Of a stretch of DNA of 18,989 nucleotides, positions 6,767-14,361 are shown in pieces. The DNA is from an uncultured Collinsella sp. (GTDB lineage Bacteria; Actinomycetota; Coriobacteriia; Coriobacteriales; Coriobacteriaceae). The position numbers and the translations under genes are program-made. The first letter of the stretch is position 1; each line of letters starts with the position of its first letter. The notes beneath the pieces are model-generated. The model was not told the DNA's origin. It did not search any database and saw nothing but the letters and a program-made list of their open reading frames with translations. The stretch lies in contig CABRID010000034.1 in NCBI GenBank assembly GCA_902470895.1, positions 1 to 18,989 on the forward strand. The letters are read 5' to 3'.

Positions 6767-7777
6767 ATGGATATCAACGCATGCAACATAGCAACGCCCG
6801 CCGCGGACGCGCCAACGACGCCGCCCGCCTCCGCTCCCGCGCCCGTCGTGGGGCGCTTTGCCCCGTCGCCATCGGGCCGCATGCACCTGGGCAACGTGTT
6901 CAGCTGCCTATGCGCGTGGCTTTCGGCCCGTAGCCAGGGCGGCAGCATTGTGTTGCGCATCGAGGACCTGGACGATCGCTGTAAGCGCCCGGAACTTGCC
7001 GCCCAGCTCATCGACGACCTAGCCTGGTTGGGGCTGGAGTGGGACGAAGGTCCCTACTACCAGCACGATCGCCTGGATCTGTACGAGGACGCCCTGCACC
7101 AGCTGCAGGACGCCGGCCTCACCTACCCCTGTTTTTGCACGCGCGCCGAGCTCCACACCGCAAGCGCGCCGCATGCCAGCGACGGCACGCCCATCTACCG
7201 TGGCGCCTGCAGAGGCCTTTCTGCCGAGGAGGTCGCCCGCCGCAGTGCCCTGCGCGCCCCGGCCACGCGCCTGCGCGTGCCCGCCGTCGACGACCTCGCA
7301 GACGATGTGGTCGAATTCGTGGACCGCACGTATGGTGCCCAATGCGAAGCGCTCGCCACCGAGTGCGGCGACTTTTTGGTGCGCCGCAGCGACGGCGTGT
7401 TTGCCTATCAGCTGGCCGTGGTGGTCGATGACGCCGCCATGGGTGTTACCGAGATCGTACGCGGATGCGACCTGCTTGGCTCCACGCCGCGCCAGATCTA
7501 TCTGCAGCATCTGCTGGGACTTCCCACTCCGCACTACGCACATATTCCGCTGCTCATGTCACCGGACGGCCGCCGCCTTTCCAAGCGCGACCGCGATCTG
7601 GACCTGGGCGAGCTCCGCGCTCGCTTTGGCACATCCGAGGCACTGCTGGGCTGGCTCGCCGGGCAAACAGGCATCGCGCCGGACACCACGCCGCGCACCG
7701 CCGAGCAATTGGTCGAGCACTTTAGCTGGGATGTTATCCACGCGCACCGGAAAAACATCACCATAACGGCCGAGTAG
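6767..7777 (+). CDS. gluQ: Glutamyl-Q tRNA(Asp) synthetase
   Basis: This GluRS paralogue lacks the anticodon-binding domain and attaches glutamate to the queuosine base of tRNA-Asp rather than to a tRNA 3' end. The 336 residues are close to the family's ~300 and far short of GluRS (~480). The class I signatures are present: the HIGH-type loop FAPSPSGRMHLGN (31-43), IEDLDD (65-70), and the KMSKS-type LSKR (271-274). The zinc-site pattern C122-x-C124 ... Y144 ... C148 is as in E. coli GluQ (YadB). Residues 1-28 are an unusual Ala/Pro/Thr-rich extension before the usual VVGRFAPSPSG start. No alternative start has a ribosome site, and a TATACT box 7 bases before the ATG suggests a leaderless mRNA. 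It converges on the metallophosphoesterase gene with 15 bases between stops. Confidence 0.93.
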   Translation: MDINACNIATPAADAPTTPPASAPAPVVGRFAPSPSGRMHLGNVFSCLCAWLSARSQGGSIVLRIEDLDDRCKRPELAAQLIDDLAWLGLEWDEGPYYQHDRLDLYEDALHQLQDAGLTYPCFCTRAELHTASAPHASDGTPIYRGACRGLSAEEVARRSALRAPATRLRVPAVDDLADDVVEFVDRTYGAQCEALATECGDFLVRRSDGVFAYQLAVVVDDAAMGVTEIVRGCDLLGSTPRQIYLQHLLGLPTPHYAHIPLLMSPDGRRLSKRDRDLDLGELRARFGTSEALLGWLAGQTGIAPDTTPRTAEQLVEHFSWDVIHAHRKNITITAE

Positions 7778-7792
7778 CCAAACGTCTTGCCG

Positions 7793-8518
7793 CTACGCAA
7801 CATCCCAGGGCTGGAGTTCATCACCCAAGCGAACGATACAGTCGTAGAGCACGGTGTGGCGCTCGGCCGGGTTGGCATCCCGATGAAAATGGCCGTAGTA
7901 CCAGCGCTTGTAGTCCAAGCGATCTTCCAGCTCATCGAAAAACGCCGTAAGTCGATCAACGCCGGGGCAATCCCAGCCGGGCGCCGGATAGAGCGTGGGC
8001 GAAAGCATGTGCGTAGAGCAGGTGTGGGTGATTACGTAGTCGACCTTCCAGCCCACGCTGTCGAGCTTTGTCCGTGCCTCCTCAAAGTTGCGCTCGTCCG
8101 GCAGCTCCTGTGGCCACCAGCTGGAATACGGAATGCGGTATTCCTTGTCCACGCTCGTGGCACCGCCCATAGTAAAGATCGTTGAGTTGTCGAGCTCAAA
8201 AACCTCGCCACGCGTCAGGCGCCGTATGGGAGAGGTGTCCGACAGGCGCTGCGTCAGCCCACCGTGCCACAGCTCCATGGAACGCTCCGCCCAGTGATCG
8301 AAACGCTCGTGGTTGCCGTCGACGAACAGCACGGTATAGGGGCGCGACTCCAGCCAAGCGATATCGGCGCACTCCTCGGCAGAGAAATCCCACGGAAAGC
8401 CAAAGTCGCCCGCGACAATCAGATAGTCGTCGCCCGTCAGACTATCCCCAAGCTCCCAGTCGCGCAGCTTTTGCATGTCGACGCCGCCGTGAATATCGCC
8501 CGTCACATAGACCGTCAT
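7793..8518 (-). CDS. Calcineurin-like metallophosphoesterase
   Basis: The 241-residue protein belongs to the two-metal phosphoesterase superfamily and would hydrolyse a phosphate mono- or diester; the substrate cannot be read from sequence. All metal-site motifs are present in order: GDIHG (7-11, D8 and H10), GDFG (37-40, D38), GNHE (68-71, N69 and H70), H165 in THT, and GHFH (209-212). Trp-rich stretches (SSWWPQ, KRWYYGHFH) are notable. There is no signal peptide, so it is cytoplasmic. I chose ATG 8518 because the family begins directly with the TVYVTGDIHG strand; ATG 8554 would add 12 residues and has no ribosome site either. It follows a 50-residue membrane protein gene by 85 bases on the same strand and may share its transcript. 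The fold is certain; the role is unknown. Confidence 0.9.
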   Translation of the reverse strand: MTVYVTGDIHGGVDMQKLRDWELGDSLTGDDYLIVAGDFGFPWDFSAEECADIAWLESRPYTVLFVDGNHERFDHWAERSMELWHGGLTQRLSDTSPIRRLTRGEVFELDNSTIFTMGGATSVDKEYRIPYSSWWPQELPDERNFEEARTKLDSVGWKVDYVITHTCSTHMLSPTLYPAPGWDCPGVDRLTAFFDELEDRLDYKRWYYGHFHRDANPAERHTVLYDCIVRLGDELQPWDVA

Positions 8519-8603
8519 CGGATTACCACTTCCCTGCAAGTCGCTAGCCCACATTCTGCACGATCACTAAGCTAACCGTTCCAGCCCTCCCATCCTTTGG
8601 GGC

Positions 8604-8756
8604 CTACCCCTCGTTCTTCCATCCAAACGGGTCAAGCACCCAAAAAACCAGATCGAGCACGCCGCCGGTCATCATGGCGCCGGCAAGGCACAACGCGAGG
8701 CACGGCCCCGCGTCCTTGACGCACTTCTTTGCAAGGTGCTTGGTGTTGTCACTCAT
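8604..8756 (-). CDS. Small membrane protein, 50 residues
   Basis: This short protein has a basic N-terminus (SDNTKHLAKKCVKD), one hydrophobic segment (PCLALCLAGAMMTGGVLDLV, about 17-36), and the short tail FWVLDPFGWKNEG. Three cysteines or near-membrane Cys positions (11, 18, 22) could matter. The ATG at 8756 is supported by AAGGAG 10 bases upstream; an in-frame extension to 8813 has no ribosome site. It lies upstream of the metallophosphoesterase, probably on the same transcript. I do not recognise a family. Being short, it rests on the good ribosome site and a protein-like composition. Confidence 0.6.
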   Translation of the reverse strand: MSDNTKHLAKKCVKDAGPCLALCLAGAMMTGGVLDLVFWVLDPFGWKNEG

Positions 8757-9042
8757 CAATATCGAACTCCTTAGAGGGCCGTTGCTTTGATTCACGCCGC
8801 CGTGACAGACCAAGACGGCAAATTAAGTCTCCCACGCCACGCGGACACAGCTGAAAGCCCTCGCGCAAAAAACAGCGCGCCGCAGGATTCGTATCACCTG
8901 CGGCGCGCCGAAAATGATCCGCTTTCCTCCGTCCCCAACGGATCAGCTGAGTTGGTGCCGCTTGACGGAGAGGAAGGAGCCGGCGGTATCACGAGCTGCG
9001 GCAATGTCGCTAGGCATAGGAAACAGACGCGCTTCAAACGCC
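8757..9042. other. Intergenic region between the small membrane protein and the AAA ATPase
   Basis: This 286-bp gap holds the ATPase terminator hairpin (8875-8908) and otherwise no convincing gene. The leftmost part (8757-8860) must contain the promoter of the 50-residue gene, but no clear -10/-35 pair is visible. A 24-codon minus-strand frame (8943-9017) lacks a ribosome site and was not called. Confidence 0.6.
8875..8908 (-). terminator. Intrinsic terminator of the AAA ATPase gene
   Basis: A perfect 12-bp stem (8875-8886 with 8897-8908) has a 10-base loop. On the minus strand it is followed by TGTTTTTT. It lies 135 bases after the ATPase stop. Confidence 0.85.
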
Positions 9043-10338
9043 CTAAGCCCCAAGCCTACCCATTAAGAAATCGACTGCAGAAACGATTTTGATACCGTCG
9101 ATGTCGGTCGGATGGCTCCCCTGACGAACGACAATGATCTTCTCGTAACCGCCGGTAATCTTCTCGAGCGATCTGAGCTCAAATGGACGCAGCTCGCGCT
9201 TACGCGTCGCCTCCTCGTCAATCGACTCTGTAACCTGAATAAACTTACGATCCGAGCCGTCGCCGATTGCAACGAAGTCGATTTCGGCATCTCGAAGATG
9301 ACCCGTGAAGACTTGATATCCGTCATAGACAAGGCGATTGTAAACGGCATTTTCGAGAACACGCCCACTGTCGCTGCCGCGATACCCATCCAAGAAAGCT
9401 CGAAGCCCCAGATCCTCAATGTAGAACTTGCCACCGGTCTTCAAAATGTCCCGACCCTTAATATCAAATCGGCGCGCATGCGAAAAGATATAGGTCTCCT
9501 CAAGGGCGGACACACAAGTGTCCACGACGCCATGCGAGGATTTCAGCCCGTTCTCCGCCAGCGTGCCAACAATCTTGTTAATTGATGTCGGGTTTGAAAT
9601 GTTATCGGCCAAGTAGGAAGTGACGCGGTCGAGCACACTCCTGCTCGTCACCGACCGTCTACCCCGACGCGCCTCGCGAGCCAAAATGTCGCGCCCGACG
9701 ATTGTTTGGTACGTGCTCCAGATATAGTCCTTCATTTCCTGCTCCGGCAGTTTTGAAGCAGCGAGAAACGGCAGGCCTCCAAACACAAGATAACGGTCGA
9801 GAAGATCGTCGAGCGCAACAATGTCCTCCCAACCAAAAACAGCGAGCCTATTCGTGACGTCAGTCGGACCAAGAAAGTCGACATATTCCGAAAAAGTGAG
9901 CGGATGCATCCGAATCTCGACATACCTGCCCGAGATTAAGGTCGCAATCTCAGACGACAGGAGAAAAGCATTCGAACCCGTAACATATATATCGCAGTCC
10001 CGGTCGACACGAAGTGCGTTAATCGCCTTCTCCCATCCGGCAACCTCCTGGAGCTCGTCGAAGAAGAGATAGCACCTTTTACCCGCAGGCATTTGGCCGT
10101 CGACGTGGCGGTAGAGTTCTCGCCAATCACGCACGCCCTCCAGCTCAAACGACTCCATCTTAAAGGTCAAAAGACACTCGGACGGAACGCCGTTATCCTC
10201 CAGATGTTTGCGCATCATGTCCAGAAGCGTCGATTTGCCACAACGGCGCATACCCGTTACGACCTTGATGACATCCGCATCACGAAAGGCAATCAATTTC
10301 TCGAGATATCGATCTCTAGGGACCATCCGTTTATCCAT
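9043..10338 (-). CDS. AAA-type ATPase with DUF4143 domain
   Basis: The 431-residue protein belongs to the AAA_14/DUF4143 family, common in gut bacteria and of unsettled function. It has a P-loop TGMRRCGKST (28-37), Walker B CYLFFDELQEV (89-99), a sensor-like YVTGSNA (118-124), and an arginine in SGRYVEI (136-142). The DUF4143 part (about 200-370) carries FYIEDLGLRAF and a restriction-enzyme-like end: LENAVYNRL (328-336), then AEIDFVAI (351-358), then FIQV (366-369). The usual Glu-x-Lys of PD-(D/E)xK nucleases is replaced by Gln-x-Thr, so activity is doubtful. ATG 10338 is preferred, with GGGG about 6 bases upstream; a GTG at 10368 would place coding within the tandem repeat. Base composition looks AT-richer than the flanks, suggesting acquisition. 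It stands alone, with its own terminator and a repeated upstream site. Confidence 0.9.
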   Translation of the reverse strand: MDKRMVPRDRYLEKLIAFRDADVIKVVTGMRRCGKSTLLDMMRKHLEDNGVPSECLLTFKMESFELEGVRDWRELYRHVDGQMPAGKRCYLFFDELQEVAGWEKAINALRVDRDCDIYVTGSNAFLLSSEIATLISGRYVEIRMHPLTFSEYVDFLGPTDVTNRLAVFGWEDIVALDDLLDRYLVFGGLPFLAASKLPEQEMKDYIWSTYQTIVGRDILAREARRGRRSVTSRSVLDRVTSYLADNISNPTSINKIVGTLAENGLKSSHGVVDTCVSALEETYIFSHARRFDIKGRDILKTGGKFYIEDLGLRAFLDGYRGSDSGRVLENAVYNRLVYDGYQVFTGHLRDAEIDFVAIGDGSDRKFIQVTESIDEEATRKRELRPFELRSLEKITGGYEKIIVVRQGSHPTDIDGIKIVSAVDFLMGRLGA

Positions 10339-10350
10339 CGCCCGCCCCAA

Positions 10351-10430
10351 TCTGCAAGTTTTTCTCACAGCATGACAAGAACTTGCGAATTCTGCAAGTT
10401 TTTCTCACGTAGCGACAAGAACCTGCATAT
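10351..10430 (-). repeat. Two tandem 40-bp dyad repeats upstream of the ATPase
   Basis: The units 10351-10390 and 10391-10430 match at 32 of 40 positions, with no spacer. Each contains a near-perfect inverted repeat, GCAAGTTTTT with AAGAACTTGC (one mismatch in the first unit, more in the second). Read on the minus strand, each offers a TTGTC-(A/G) -35-like box and a CAGA(A/T)T -10-like box 18 bases apart, so these could be tandem promoters with operators. They sit 12 bases before the ATPase ATG. Confidence 0.7.
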
Positions 10431-10720
10431 CCGTCCGTGGCCATTTACAGTCGGATTCCGGCGAGGCTATGACAAGCAGCTTGCCACATGGCCGACACGG
10501 AGCCATGGCATGCGCGGAATCTTGGGGGCAGGACTTCTCCCAGTAGCCTATAAGACGAAAACACATACATATAGATAGAGAAAGGCCCAGCAAGACACGG
10601 CACCAAGGCCGCAGCCACAAACTTGAGTAGCCGATAGTCTAATAATCACATACGCCCAAAACACGAACGATCGATCTGTTATCCTGGCGCCAACATAGTC
10701 TTTCGAAAGGTTTGGCCGGG
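10431..10720. other. Intergenic region upstream of the nuclease-helicase gene
   Basis: This 290-bp gap between divergent accessory genes has no convincing gene. It contains the dyad CATGGC/GCCATG around 10486-10510, an AT-rich tract near 10550-10580, and a candidate extended -10 (TGT-TATCCT, 10677-10685) for the plus-strand gene. Nothing else stands out. Confidence 0.5.
10677..10685 (+). promoter_or_regulatory. Candidate extended -10 for the nuclease-helicase gene
   Basis: TGT followed by TATCCT lies 35 bases before the ATG at 10721. The -35 region is not consensus. Weak call. Confidence 0.35.
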
Positions 10721-13597
10721 ATGACTACGCAGCAGCAGATTGATATTGAATTCGACTCGCTTGCACGCGAGAACGATTCACCCAAGCTCATCGCCAACTC
10801 GAAGGCGACAGGCGGAACACTACTATCCGTTATGAAGGAGCAGCTCTCAACCTGCGGCTCTTTTGACTTTTGCGTAGCGTTTGTTGCAGACGGCGGCCTT
10901 CAAATCCTGGTCGAGACGTTCCAGGAGCTCAAGCAGCGTGGCATTAAGGGCAGGCTGCTCACGTCCACCTATCTCAACTTCAACTCACCCGATGCCTTTC
11001 GCAAGCTCCTGGAATACGACAACATGGAAGTTCGCGTATTCCAGGGTAATCTGCATGCCAAGGGATACATTTTTGATAAGGGCGAAACCAGCACGGTCAT
11101 CGTCGGCAGCTCGAACATGACGCAGACCGCCCTCACCTGTAATAAAGAATGGAATGTGCTGTACCAGACCGTTGAAAACAGCCGCCTGCTCGGTGAACTG
11201 AGGGGCGAGTTTGATTCGTTGTGGAACGACACCTCAACCGTTTTGCTTTCCCAAGACTGGATTGAGAACTATGCCGCATATCGATCGGCATGCCCGTCAA
11301 AGCCCAAATCGAAACCGACGTTCCAGGCAGCTGTTAGCTCAACCACGAACGACCTCGAAGAAATCAAGCCCAATAAAATGCAGCAGCGCGCCCTTGAGGC
11401 GCTCGGCGTAATCCACCGCAAGGGCGAGACCCGTGCGTTGCTGGTCTCGGCAACCGGCACTGGCAAGACCTTCCTTTCGGCGTTCGACGTGCTCGCAACT
11501 AAACCCCGACGCATCCTCTTTCTTGCGCACCGCCGGCGCATTATAGACGCCTCCCGTGCAAGCTGCGAACGGCTTTTGGGTAGCACCTATACGTTCGACA
11601 CCTATCAAACTGGCAAGAATATAAGCAATGCTACCTGCGTGTTTGCCATGTGCTCTTCGGTCGCCAAGCATCTGAGCGATTTCCGTCCCGATGAGTTCGA
11701 CTACATCGTCATCGACGAGGCCCACCGCACGGGATCTCAGGGCTACCAATCCATCATGTCGCACTTTACGCCTCGGTTTTATCTGGGCATGACCGCTACG
11801 CCTAATCGCACCGACGGCTATGACGTCTTTGCCCTTTTCAATCACGTCATCGCGTTCCAGATCACGCTGCAGGACGCTTTGGCCGAGGAGATGCTAGCCC
11901 CCTTCCATTATTTTGGCATTCACGATCTGGAGATTGACGACGAGACGGTTGAAGACACTGCCTTGTTCGGACGCTTGACGTCTGACGAGCGTGTGCGTCA
12001 CATCACCGAGAAGATCGAAGAATACAGCGTCACTAAAAGCAACCGCAGGGGCTTAATTTTCTGCAATCGAAACGCCGAGGCCGAAGAACTGTCGCGCAAA
12101 TTCAACACTCTCGGATATCGAACGGCTGCGATTAGCGGTCAAGATTCCGATGAAGTCCGCAATGCTGCGATCAGCCGACTTGAAGCCGGCGAGCTCGAGT
12201 ACATTTTCTCGGTCGATATCATGAACGAAGGCGTCGACATCCCCTCGCTCAATCAGATCATCATGCTTCGACGCACCGACTCCGCAATCATCTTTATTCA
12301 GCAGCTCGGACGAGGTTTGCGCCTGAATGATGGCAAGGAATACGCACTGGTACTAGACTTTATTGGCAATTACCAGAGCAACTTCTTGGTGCCCATCGCG
12401 CTTTCGGGTGACAAGACGTACAACAAAGACCGCCTGCGTCGTCTCGTCCAAGAGAGCGATTCGGCGATCCCCGGATGCTCAACGGTAAGCTTCGATCGTA
12501 TTTCCGAAGCTCGCATCTATAAGGCCATCGACGGCGGTGACTTTACCTCCGTCAGATTTTTGAAGAACGAATATCTCGACTTGCGTCAGAAACTCGGCAA
12601 GATTCCCTCGCTGCTCGAATTTGATCGTAATGGCTCCATCGATCCGCTGCTTATCTTCAAGAACAGCGGCCTGGGGTCCTACCACGCATTTCTTTCCAAA
12701 TACGAGCCGGGCTACACAGTCCATTTTTCCTCTGATCAAACCAAGATTCTCAAATTTATTTCGCAAAAGCTCGCCGCGGGCAAGCGATTCGAAGACCTCT
12801 ATTTGCTTCAAACGCTCGTCGAAGCCGGACACGAGGGCTATCGACATATGCGTGAGGCCGCGCTTAGGAACTACCGCGCACAACTTAAGGACAGCGCCGT
12901 TAGGTCGGCAATCGCCGTCCTTAAGGGCGACTTTGCCACTCCTAAGGATTTCGTTTCCCTGCTTATTGACGACGGAACCGGACCTCGTCTGACCGAAGTG
13001 TTTGCGAGCGCCCTGCGCAACGCAGAGTTCAAACGTCAGATTCTCGAGGTGCTGGATTTTGGCATCGCGCGCAACCGACTCGACTATGCCGAGACGTACG
13101 AAAACACAAATTTCGTTCTCAACGCCAAGTACACGTACGAAGAGGTTTGCCGCTTGATGAACTGGGAAAAGAACATCAACGGCCAAAATCTTGGCGGCTA
13201 CTTCTACGACGAGAAGACCAATACATTCCCCGTGTTTATTAACTATGACAAGGCACCCGACATTAGCGAGTCCATTCAGTATGAAGACCGTTTTGTCTCG
13301 CCGAGTAAGCTAGTTGCAATCTCTAAGAACAACCGCACGCTCAACTCCCCCGAGATTCTGCGACTGCAGGCATGGCCAGAAAACGGCTTGAAGACGTATT
13401 TGTTTATGCGAAAGAACAAGGACGATAAGGGTGGCAAGGAGTTCTATTTCTTAGGCGAAATACATCCGACCGGAGAGTTCGAGGCTATTAAAACTAAGAG
13501 CAACGACAACGCCGTCGAAATCGAATATGAGCTCAACGCACCCGTGAGGCAGGACATTTACGAGTTTATGCTCAGCGATCTTAGTGAAGCCGAGTAA
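10721..13597 (+). CDS. PLD-nuclease / DEAH-type SF2 helicase with DUF3427 C-terminus
   Basis: This 958-residue multidomain protein couples a phospholipase-D-type nuclease to a DNA/RNA translocase. The PLD domain (about 20-190) has an HKD motif, H112-x-K114-x4-D119, followed by GSSN (129-132). The helicase core follows: Walker A SATGTGKT (243-250), DEAH (332-335), TATPNR (358-363), motif IV-like GLIFCNRN, motif V SVDIMNEGVDIPSL (497-510), and motif VI QQLGRGLR (527-534). The C-terminal third (about 560-950) is DUF3427-like, including NINGQNLGGYFYDEKTNTFP. ATG 10721 is preferred (AAAGG 10 bases upstream); a TTG at 10712 is too close to it. PLD-helicase pairs occur in phage-defence systems (Mokosh has both activities in another order), so a role in defence or DNA processing is plausible but unproven. 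A NUDIX gene converges on it. Confidence 0.93.
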   Translation: MTTQQQIDIEFDSLARENDSPKLIANSKATGGTLLSVMKEQLSTCGSFDFCVAFVADGGLQILVETFQELKQRGIKGRLLTSTYLNFNSPDAFRKLLEYDNMEVRVFQGNLHAKGYIFDKGETSTVIVGSSNMTQTALTCNKEWNVLYQTVENSRLLGELRGEFDSLWNDTSTVLLSQDWIENYAAYRSACPSKPKSKPTFQAAVSSTTNDLEEIKPNKMQQRALEALGVIHRKGETRALLVSATGTGKTFLSAFDVLATKPRRILFLAHRRRIIDASRASCERLLGSTYTFDTYQTGKNISNATCVFAMCSSVAKHLSDFRPDEFDYIVIDEAHRTGSQGYQSIMSHFTPRFYLGMTATPNRTDGYDVFALFNHVIAFQITLQDALAEEMLAPFHYFGIHDLEIDDETVEDTALFGRLTSDERVRHITEKIEEYSVTKSNRRGLIFCNRNAEAEELSRKFNTLGYRTAAISGQDSDEVRNAAISRLEAGELEYIFSVDIMNEGVDIPSLNQIIMLRRTDSAIIFIQQLGRGLRLNDGKEYALVLDFIGNYQSNFLVPIALSGDKTYNKDRLRRLVQESDSAIPGCSTVSFDRISEARIYKAIDGGDFTSVRFLKNEYLDLRQKLGKIPSLLEFDRNGSIDPLLIFKNSGLGSYHAFLSKYEPGYTVHFSSDQTKILKFISQKLAAGKRFEDLYLLQTLVEAGHEGYRHMREAALRNYRAQLKDSAVRSAIAVLKGDFATPKDFVSLLIDDGTGPRLTEVFASALRNAEFKRQILEVLDFGIARNRLDYAETYENTNFVLNAKYTYEEVCRLMNWEKNINGQNLGGYFYDEKTNTFPVFINYDKAPDISESIQYEDRFVSPSKLVAISKNNRTLNSPEILRLQAWPENGLKTYLFMRKNKDDKGGKEFYFLGEIHPTGEFEAIKTKSNDNAVEIEYELNAPVRQDIYEFMLSDLSEAE

Positions 13598-13600
13598 CAA

Positions 13601-13635
13601 AAAGGAGCGAGGCGCCATGCAGCGCCCGCTCCTTT
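13601..13635. terminator. Bidirectional terminator between the helicase and NUDIX genes
   Basis: The stem AAAGGAGCG/CGCTCCTTT (13601-13609 with 13627-13635) continues, after one unpaired base, as GGCGC/GCGCC (13611-13615 with 13622-13626) around a 6-base loop. On the plus strand it is followed by CTT. On the minus strand it ends in CTCCTTTTTG. It begins 3 bases after the helicase stop and abuts the NUDIX stop. Confidence 0.9.
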
Positions 13636-13636
13636 C

Positions 13637-14032
13637 TTACTTAAGCCCGAGTTTCTTTTCGAGTTCCCTAACGACTTTAACGTCCGCTGGAAGCCAATCG
13701 ACATCCCACAGGTTATTGGTATCGAGCCACTTCATGTCCTCGTGAGCGTGCTCTTTGAACTCCCCCGAAAGGATGGTAGCTAGGTAGCACTGCATCGACA
13801 GGTGGAACGTCTCGTAATCGTGTTCGACCGTGCAAAGATAGTCGAGGTTACCGATCGTGACCTCGAGCTCTTCTTGAATCTCGCGCACGATTGCCTGCTC
13901 GCCGGTCTCGCCCGGCTCGAGCTTGCCGCCCGGAAACTCCCAGCCGTCTTTAAACTCGCCGTAGCCACGCTGGCAGCTCAGGATTTTCCCATCCTTCTGA
14001 ATAATTGCCGCTGCAACATTGATTGATTTCAT
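13637..14032 (-). CDS. NUDIX hydrolase, MutT-like (d)NTP pyrophosphohydrolase
   Basis: This is a 131-residue single-domain NUDIX enzyme, the usual size for MutT/CTP-pyrophosphohydrolase-like sanitisers, which convert modified or surplus nucleoside triphosphates to monophosphates. The NUDIX box reads G36-x5-E42-x7-R50-E51-I-x-E54-E55 with Glu replacing the usual Gly at position 57, a change often seen in this subgroup. Typical flanks are present: INVAAAIIQKDGKIL at the start, DGWEFPGGKLEPGE in the middle, and MKWLDTNNLWDVDWLPAD at the end. The ATG at 14032 has GGAGAGGTG about 10 bases upstream. The gene converges on the helicase-nuclease and shares its terminator. The exact substrate (8-oxo-dGTP, 5-methyl-dCTP or other) cannot be told. 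Pairing with the helicase hints at a joint role but could be chance. Confidence 0.93.
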   Translation of the reverse strand: MKSINVAAAIIQKDGKILSCQRGYGEFKDGWEFPGGKLEPGETGEQAIVREIQEELEVTIGNLDYLCTVEHDYETFHLSMQCYLATILSGEFKEHAHEDMKWLDTNNLWDVDWLPADVKVVRELEKKLGLK

Positions 14033-14361
14033 AACTAGTTATCACCTCTCCAGTTGGGCCCGACCAGTATAGGTGATCGACCGCCCGCCATGTCCCAGTC
14101 GCCTAAAAACCGCCCGCTCGACCAACCCTTGACACCGCTTTACTACCGGCACCCCATCCCCCGCTATCGAGGTCCAATACTTCCCCATCGCCGCGCAAAA
14201 ACTCATCCAACATTAATCTTGGCTCAAGAATCGCTTAATCTATAACCTGCACTATAGAGTTCGACCAAGGGCGGGGCACCGCGCAACGCAGGCCGCCGAA
14301 CGCAACGCTCGCGCCCGGGCAGATCGCCCGGCGTCGCGCCCATCGAACGAAAGGACAGGTC
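14033..14361. other. Intergenic region with promoter and leader hairpin for the DUF4342 operon
   Basis: This is a 329-bp gap between divergent genes. The left half (14033-14210) shows nothing firm apart from an isolated TTGACA (14129-14134) without a matching -10. The right half holds a promoter (14219-14246), a small dyad CTATA/TATAG (14240-14244 with 14253-14257) over the -10, and a leader hairpin CCGGGC/GCCCGG (14315-14320 with 14326-14331). Confidence 0.55.
14219..14246 (+). promoter_or_regulatory. Promoter of the DUF4342-regulator-kinase operon
   Basis: TTGGCT, a 16-base spacer, then TATAAC. A dyad overlaps the -10 and could be an operator. The leader is about 110 bases and carries a GC-rich hairpin before the ribosome site. 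Confidence 0.5.

Noticed and set aside
8943..9017. 24-codon minus-strand frame after the ATPase
   Set aside because: There is no ribosome site, no recognisable motif, and it is too short to support. It could be a relic, but nothing shows this.
10351..10430. CRISPR-like array
   Set aside because: There are only two units, directly abutting, with no spacer and no cas genes. These are tandem dyads.
14129..14134. Consensus TTGACA as a promoter -35
   Set aside because: No -10-like hexamer lies 15-19 bases downstream on the plus strand.
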